Below are positions 35,643 through 39,336 of a stretch of DNA of 39,336 bases, piece by piece. The DNA is from Rhodospirillales bacterium (GTDB taxonomy: Bacteria > Pseudomonadota > Alphaproteobacteria > Acetobacterales > Acetobacteraceae). The stretch spans positions 1 through 39,336 of the forward strand of contig CANFKS010000030.1 in the NCBI GenBank assembly GCA_947447625.1. Direction: 5' to 3'. A model generated the notes under the pieces. It saw only the letters and a list, made by a program, of their open reading frames with translations, had not been told where the DNA came from and did not search any database. Every line of letters starts with the position of its first letter. Positions within the stretch are counted from its first letter, which is position 1. Made by a program: the position numbers and the translations under genes.

Positions 35643-36317
35643 ATGAACCGTATCTTGATCGCTTTCATGCTGCTGCTGTCGGCCTGCGCTGGCGCGACAG
35701 CCCAGTCCTCCACCGACCAGCAAACCCTGGTCGATCGCTCGACCCTGGTCGTCCAGGAAATGCTCGGCGACCAGAATGCCTCCGAGGCGCGCATGCTGTT
35801 GAAGCGTTCCAAGGGGGCGATGGTCTGCCCGCGCATCTTCAAGGCTGGCTTCTTTGTCGGTGGCCAGGGCGGCAGTTGCGTCCTCGTCGGCCGCACGGCG
35901 GAGGGTGCGTGGTCCGGCCCGTCGTTCTACTCGATGGGCAGCGGCAGCTTTGGCCTGCAGATCGGGGTGCAGGACGCGGAGATGATCTTCATCGTGCTCA
36001 CCGAGAAGGGCCTGCGCGCGCTGCTCGACAGCCAGTTCAAGTTCGGCGCCGATGCCTCCATCGCGGTCGCTTCGATCGGCGCCGGCGTCTCGGGCGCCAC
36101 CACTGCGGCGCTGCGGGCCGATATCGTCTCTTTCGCGCAGGCGCGTGGCCTGTTCGCGGGCATCTCGGTCGAAGGCTCGCTGCTTTCGGTGCGCAGCGAC
36201 TGGAACGCCACCTATTACGGCAAGAACATCGGCGCCCATCAGATCGTCCTGAACATGGAAGGCCAGAACCAGGGCGCCGCACCGTTGCAGGAAATGCTGG
36301 CCCGCTACGCGCAGTAG
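35643..36317 (+). CDS. Ysc84/SYLF-domain lipoprotein
   Basis: A 224-residue secreted protein. MNRILIAFMLLLSACAG is a lipoprotein signal peptide with lipobox LSAC, so the mature protein should be anchored through Cys 15. The body is the SYLF/Ysc84 domain (about residues 45-215): EARMLLKRSKGAMVCPRIFKAGFFVGGQGG, SFYSMGSGSFGLQIGVQ, and GLFAGISVEGSLLSVR. The domain binds phosphoinositides in eukaryotes; the bacterial role is unknown. GGAG lies 8 bases before the ATG. The 150 bases upstream carry no supported gene and probably contain its promoter. Confidence 0.88.
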   Translation: MNRILIAFMLLLSACAGATAQSSTDQQTLVDRSTLVVQEMLGDQNASEARMLLKRSKGAMVCPRIFKAGFFVGGQGGSCVLVGRTAEGAWSGPSFYSMGSGSFGLQIGVQDAEMIFIVLTEKGLRALLDSQFKFGADASIAVASIGAGVSGATTAALRADIVSFAQARGLFAGISVEGSLLSVRSDWNATYYGKNIGAHQIVLNMEGQNQGAAPLQEMLARYAQ

Positions 36318-36362
36318 CCGGCGGGAGTAGCCGCGCGGCAGCGGCTTCGCTAGGTTGAGCGG

Positions 36363-36845
36363 ATGGATGAGCCGTTGCCGTTCTGGAAGACCAAGACCCT
36401 TGCGGAGATGACGCGCGAGGAGTGGGAATCGCTGTGCGACGGGTGCGGCCGGTGTTGCCTGCATAAATTACGCTACGACGGTGGCGGGCTCGCATTCACC
36501 AACGTGGCCTGTGTCCTGCTCGATGGCGCGACGGCACGATGCTCTGACTACACCAACCGGCGCCGCAAGGTGCCGGATTGTGTGCAACTGACGCCGGACG
36601 ATCTCAAGGCGATCGATTGGCTGCCGCCGAGTTGCGGCTACCGGTTGATTGCGTCGGGCAAGGATCTGGCCTGGTGGCATCCGCTGGTGTCGGGTGACCC
36701 ACAGACCGTCCATAGTTCGGGCGTATCGGTCGCGGGCAGGACGATCAGCGAGCGCAAGGCCGGGCTGCTCGAACATCATCTGGCGGAATGGCCAGGGAAA
36801 ATGCCGCGTCCGAAGCGGCCGAAATTAAAGCAAGGGATTGAGTGA
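36363..36845 (+). CDS. YcgN family cysteine cluster protein (UPF0260)
   Basis: A 160-residue member of UPF0260/Ycg[32 protein letters not shown] (residues 6-36) and [20 protein letters not shown], then VPDCVQLT and LPPSCGYRL, provide the conserved cysteines expected to bind a metal or Fe-S cluster. One conserved Cys of the family's TCRCxxY segment is here Ala (TARCSDY). The biochemical function of the family is unknown. The TGA overlaps the ATG of the next gene by one base (TGATG), so the two are coupled. Confidence 0.93.
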   Translation: MDEPLPFWKTKTLAEMTREEWESLCDGCGRCCLHKLRYDGGGLAFTNVACVLLDGATARCSDYTNRRRKVPDCVQLTPDDLKAIDWLPPSCGYRLIASGKDLAWWHPLVSGDPQTVHSSGVSVAGRTISERKAGLLEHHLAEWPGKMPRPKRPKLKQGIE

Positions 36846-37765
36846 TGCTCAAGGATGCGATCTACGGCGGCGTGAATGCGGCGGTGCTGACGGCGATGAA
36901 TGCCGATCTGTCCATCGATCTTGACCGCATGGCGGCGCACAGCAAGTGGTTGCTGGCCAATGGATGCAACGGGCTCGGCGTGCTCGGCACCACGGGGGAG
37001 GCCAATTCGATCGGCGTGTCCGAGCGGATCGAGGTGATGGAAGGGCTCGTGGCCCGCGGCGTTCCGGCCCGGGTGATGATGCCGGGGACGGGGACGACGG
37101 CGATCACCGATACGGTGCTGCTGACCAGGAAGGCCCAATCGCTCGGCTGCCGCGGGGCGCTTCTGCTGCCGCCGTTTTTCTACAAAAACCCCTCCGAAGA
37201 CGGGTTGTTCGCGTATTTCAGCGAGGTGATCCAGCGCGTGGGCGGGGACATCAAGATCTATCTTTATCACTTCCCCGCCCAATCCGCGGTGCCGTTCGGG
37301 CTCAATCTGATCGGCCGGCTGCTCAAGGCGTATCCAGGCAAGGTGAAGGGCATCAAGGACAGTTCGGGCGATTTCGCCAACACCAAATCCTACGCCGATG
37401 CCTTCGCGTCCGAGGGGTTCGAGGTGTTCTGCGGGGATGACGGGGCTTTGCATTCGCTGCTGCATGCCAATGGCGCCGGGTGCATCACGGCGGCGGCCAA
37501 TGTCGGCAGCGCCGTGAGCCAGGTTGTGTATTCGAACTGGAACAACGATGTGGGCGCCACGGCGCAGGTGCAGCTTTCGGCGATCCGCAAGGCGGTGGTC
37601 TCGGCGCCGTTGATCCCGGGGTTGAAGGCGCTGACCGCGCGCAACACCGCCAACCCGGCCTGGAACTTCCAGCGCCCGCCGCATATGCCGCTTGCGGCCG
37701 AGGCGGCCGCGACGTTGTTCGCGGCGTTCGATGCGTGCGGGTTGACGCTCGCCAAGGCCGGCTGA
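36845..37765 (+). CDS. DapA superfamily aldolase/lyase
   Basis: A 306-residue (beta/alpha)8 class I aldolase of the dihydrodipicolinate synthase/N-acetylneuraminate lyase superfamily. GVLGTTGEANSI is the GTTGE substrate-carboxylate loop, YLYHFPAQS contains the catalytic Tyr, and GIKDSSGDF holds the Schiff-base Lys (about residue 165); FCGDDGALHSLLHANGAGCI follows. The real DapA gene is probably elsewhere; this one looks like a paralogue acting on a sugar-acid or keto-acid. The start at 36845 overlaps the YcgN gene stop. G-ending codons dominate, unlike the C-ending codons of genes at 24-33 kb. Confidence 0.88.
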   Translation: MLKDAIYGGVNAAVLTAMNADLSIDLDRMAAHSKWLLANGCNGLGVLGTTGEANSIGVSERIEVMEGLVARGVPARVMMPGTGTTAITDTVLLTRKAQSLGCRGALLLPPFFYKNPSEDGLFAYFSEVIQRVGGDIKIYLYHFPAQSAVPFGLNLIGRLLKAYPGKVKGIKDSSGDFANTKSYADAFASEGFEVFCGDDGALHSLLHANGAGCITAAANVGSAVSQVVYSNWNNDVGATAQVQLSAIRKAVVSAPLIPGLKALTARNTANPAWNFQRPPHMPLAAEAAATLFAAFDACGLTLAKAG

Positions 37766-37784
37766 CCTGGCGTTTCAGGGCTCC

Positions 37785-38555
37785 TTGTGGGATCGGCTGC
37801 GCGAGGCGGTGTTGCCCGCGGCGAAGCCGGCTGTTCCGCAGGGAGCGTTGAAACGGGTGGCGCCCGTTGAACTCGAGGTGCTGCCGCTGCCCGGTGGGCC
37901 GGCGCGGATCGAGTGGCGGCGCAGTGCGCGCGCGCGCCGTGTCAGTTTGCGGATCGATCCGAAAGGCGGCGGCGTGGTGATCACGCTGCCGCAGCGGGCG
38001 GCGCGGCAGGTGGGCATGGCGTTGCTGATGGATAATGCGGCATGGGTGTCGGAACGCCTCGCCGCCTTGCCGCGGGCGATTGCGTTTGCCGATGGCGCCG
38101 TGGTGCCGCTGCATGGGGTGCCGCATCGGATTTGCCATGTGCCGGGCCAAGGCGGCGCGCGGGTGGTGGGTGGGGAGATCCATGTCGGCGGGGACGCCGC
38201 GTTTCTGGCACGGCGGGTGACGGATTTTATGCGGGCTGCGGCGCTGGACCGGCTGGCGAAACTGGCGCTCGACAAGGCGGAGACGGTCGGTGTGCGGCCG
38301 AAGCGGGTGACGGTGAAGGATACGCGCTCGCGCTGGGGGAGTTGTGCCTCGGACCGCTCGCTCGCGTTTTCGTGGCGGTTGATCCTGGCACCGGCCTATG
38401 TGCAGGATTATGTGGCGGCGCATGAGGTGGCGCATCTGCGGCATATGAATCATGGGCCGGCGTTCTGGGCGCTGGTGGATGAATTGACGCCCCATATGGC
38501 GGCCGCGATGGCGTGGTTGCGCGACGAGGGGCCGGGATTGTTGAGGGTGGGCTGA
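37785..38555 (+). CDS. YgjP-type (M48-like, DUF45) zinc metallopeptidase
   Basis: A 256-residue protein of the YgjP/WLM-type metallopeptidase family. RRSARARRVSLRIDPKGGGVVITLP is the N-terminal family block, TRSRWGSCASDRSLAFSWRLILAP the central one, and VAAHEVAHLRHMNHGPAFWALV the zinc site (HEVAH...H). The substrate is unknown; E. coli YgjP is often called a UTP pyrophosphatase, so peptidase activity is not certain. The start used is a TTG at 37785 without a strong ribosome site, so the N terminus is uncertain. Its stop overlaps the next gene start by one base. Confidence 0.88.
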   Translation: MWDRLREAVLPAAKPAVPQGALKRVAPVELEVLPLPGGPARIEWRRSARARRVSLRIDPKGGGVVITLPQRAARQVGMALLMDNAAWVSERLAALPRAIAFADGAVVPLHGVPHRICHVPGQGGARVVGGEIHVGGDAAFLARRVTDFMRAAALDRLAKLALDKAETVGVRPKRVTVKDTRSRWGSCASDRSLAFSWRLILAPAYVQDYVAAHEVAHLRHMNHGPAFWALVDELTPHMAAAMAWLRDEGPGLLRVG

Positions 38556-39097
38556 TGAACGGGGTTCGGGCGATCATGGCGGCGGCCGATACCGCGGCGC
38601 GCTGGCACGCGGCACAGCGCCGCAAGGGGGAGGCGCAGGAGCCCTATGTCAACCATCTGCTGGAAGTGGCTGCGCTGATTGCCGAGGCGACGGAGGGGCT
38701 GGATCCGGATCTGGTGATCGCAGGGCTGCTGCATGACTCGGTTGAGGATTCCGGAATTTCGGCAAGCGAAATCGAGGCCCGGTTCGGGGCCGATGTGGCG
38801 GCGCTGGTGATGGCGGTGACGGACGACAAGACGCTGCCCAAGGCAGAGCGCAAGTGGCTGCAGGTCGTCATGGCCCCGAAGAAGGATTTTCGCGCCAGGA
38901 TGCTGAAGATAGCGGACAAGACGAGCAATCTGCGGGCGATGGCGGCGAGCCCGCCGGCGGGGTGGTCGGATGAACGCCGGCGCGACTATATCGCTTGGGC
39001 GCGCGCCGTGGTGGACGGCGCCCGAGGCGTGTCGCCGTGGCTGGAAGGGCAGTTTGATCAGGCAGCGGCGGAGGCGGACACGGCGCTGGCCGGCTGA
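38555..39097 (+). CDS. HD-domain protein, Mesh1-like ppGpp hydrolase
   Basis: A 180-residue single-domain member of the RelA/SpoT hydrolase family (Mesh1/SAH type). RRKGEAQEPYVNHLLEVAALIAE holds the first His, GLLHDSVEDSGISASEIEARFG the HD motif with acidic followers, and MLKIADKTSNLRAM the third metal/substrate Asp. Hydrolysis of (p)ppGpp or a related nucleotide (Mesh1 also acts on NADPH) is predicted. No synthetase or TGS domain is attached. ATG 38555 overlaps the peptidase gene TGA (TGATG), so the two are co-translated. Confidence 0.9.
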   Translation: MNGVRAIMAAADTAARWHAAQRRKGEAQEPYVNHLLEVAALIAEATEGLDPDLVIAGLLHDSVEDSGISASEIEARFGADVAALVMAVTDDKTLPKAERKWLQVVMAPKKDFRARMLKIADKTSNLRAMAASPPAGWSDERRRDYIAWARAVVDGARGVSPWLEGQFDQAAAEADTALAG

Positions 39098-39224
39098 TCC
39101 GGGTTCGCGGGCGGCGGGGGAAGACGGGAGATTCCACGCCGAGCATGCGGCAGAGCGGGCGCAGCAGAGCGCCGGCGCGGGGCGTGGCCGCTATGAGGCG
39201 GGCGGTTTCGGGCTGGGCGAGCAT
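38868..39224 (-). CDS. Possible small minus-strand gene or remnant
   Basis: Reading leftwards from about 39270, the frame gives LRHEGGLISAWLSEMLAQPE, then ARLIAATPRAGALLRPLCRM and LGVESPVFPRRPR. This has the look of a real helical protein (amphipathic, Ala/Leu-rich, ending in a Pro/Arg tail), unlike the other antisense frames here. The only ATG is at 39224, inside the apparent conserved part; further upstream the frame runs into a repeat copy and a stop at 39333. Beyond about 39100 it overlaps the HD gene antisense with low-complexity sequence. I consider it a truncated or decayed gene, or one with a non-standard start. Function unknown. Confidence 0.3.
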   Translation of the reverse strand: MLAQPETARLIAATPRAGALLRPLCRMLGVESPVFPRRPRTRISRPAPCPPPPLPDQTALPATATRLGRRPPRRAPKRYSRAGVHPTTPPAGSPPSPADCSSCPLSSASWRENPSSGP

Positions 39225-39301
39225 TTCGGACAGCCAGGCGCTGATCAGGCCGCCTTCGTGGCGCAGGGCCGGGCGCGGTGGCTGGTGATGTGCCGGATGG
39301 G

Positions 39302-39336
39302 GGTGCCTTCGCCTATCAGAAGGCTTACTGCTCTAG
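39302..39336 (+). repeat. Partial palindromic repeat, copy D (window edge)
   Basis: TGCCTTCGCCTATCAGAAGG followed by CTTACTGCTCT matches the second-hairpin part of copies A and B (GCCTTTGCCTGTCAGAAGGC in B), with inner arms CCTTC/GAAGG conserved. The rest would lie beyond the window edge or is missing. Orientation is that of copy B. Confidence 0.5.

Noticed and set aside
35503-35646. A 47-codon open frame between the phosphatase and the Ysc84 gene
   Set aside because: No ribosome site, no recognisable feature, and it runs into the start of the next gene.

Overview
The window is high-GC bacterial DNA (roughly two thirds G+C by eye), densely coded, and looks like an alphaproteobacterium, most probably of the Acetobacteraceae/Rhodospirillales. 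The grounds are the gene block hisG-hisD-infA-maf-RNase E/G-yacG, a short-form HisG, a monomeric B12-dependent ribonucleotide reductase with NrdR-type boxes, and several paralogous catabolic genes of the kind these genomes carry. This assignment is inference from gene content and style, not from a marker alignment. There is no rRNA, CRISPR array, insertion sequence or prophage gene. One tRNA (Phe) is present.

Left end (1-4.2 kb): the 5' part of a C39-peptidase-type ABC exporter runs in from outside the window and loses all homology at about 627, where it abuts the 3' end of an MFS transporter gene. A second MFS gene and an SDR dehydrogenase follow on the minus strand. A gene-free stretch (3948-4532) holds a palindromic repeat and an AT-richer segment.

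Catabolic/transport block (4.5-19.4 kb): a minus-strand branched-chain-amino-acid-type ABC operon reads livH-livM-livG-livF, then an acyl-CoA-synthetase-like protein, then the periplasmic binding protein. Around it lie a creatininase-family hydrolase, an M20 amidohydrolase, a biotin-dependent carboxyltransferase beta subunit without its alpha partner, an FAD monooxygenase, a D-threonine/3-hydroxyaspartate aldolase-like PLP enzyme, a small gamma-glutamylcyclotransferase-like protein, and a LigB-type dioxygenase with DoxX facing a divergent LysR regulator. Together they suggest uptake, CoA activation and hydrolysis of an amide- or amino-acid-like carboxylate; the substrate cannot be named from sequence.

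Housekeeping block (20.4-30.3 kb): class II ribonucleotide reductase, an acyltransferase, a VOC protein, hisG, hisD, infA, maf, a short RNase E/G, yacG, tRNA-Phe, and a minus-strand hldE whose adenylyltransferase half has lost the first His of its HxGH motif.

Right part (30.7-39.3 kb): two overlapping genes for catalytically degenerate EAL-fold proteins, followed closely by an ABC-2 exporter pair and a histidine phosphatase, then a Ysc84-like lipoprotein, a YcgN-type cysteine-cluster protein, a DapA-superfamily lyase, a YgjP-type zinc peptidase and a small HD-domain ppGpp-hydrolase-like protein. The last 240 bases hold a possible minus-strand gene remnant and the edge of another repeat.

The most notable items for follow-up are the tandem degenerate EAL pair, the dispersed palindromic repeat found in three or four intergenic places, the broken exporter junction, and several enzymes with altered key residues (HldE, acyl-CoA-synthetase-like protein, creatininase-family protein).
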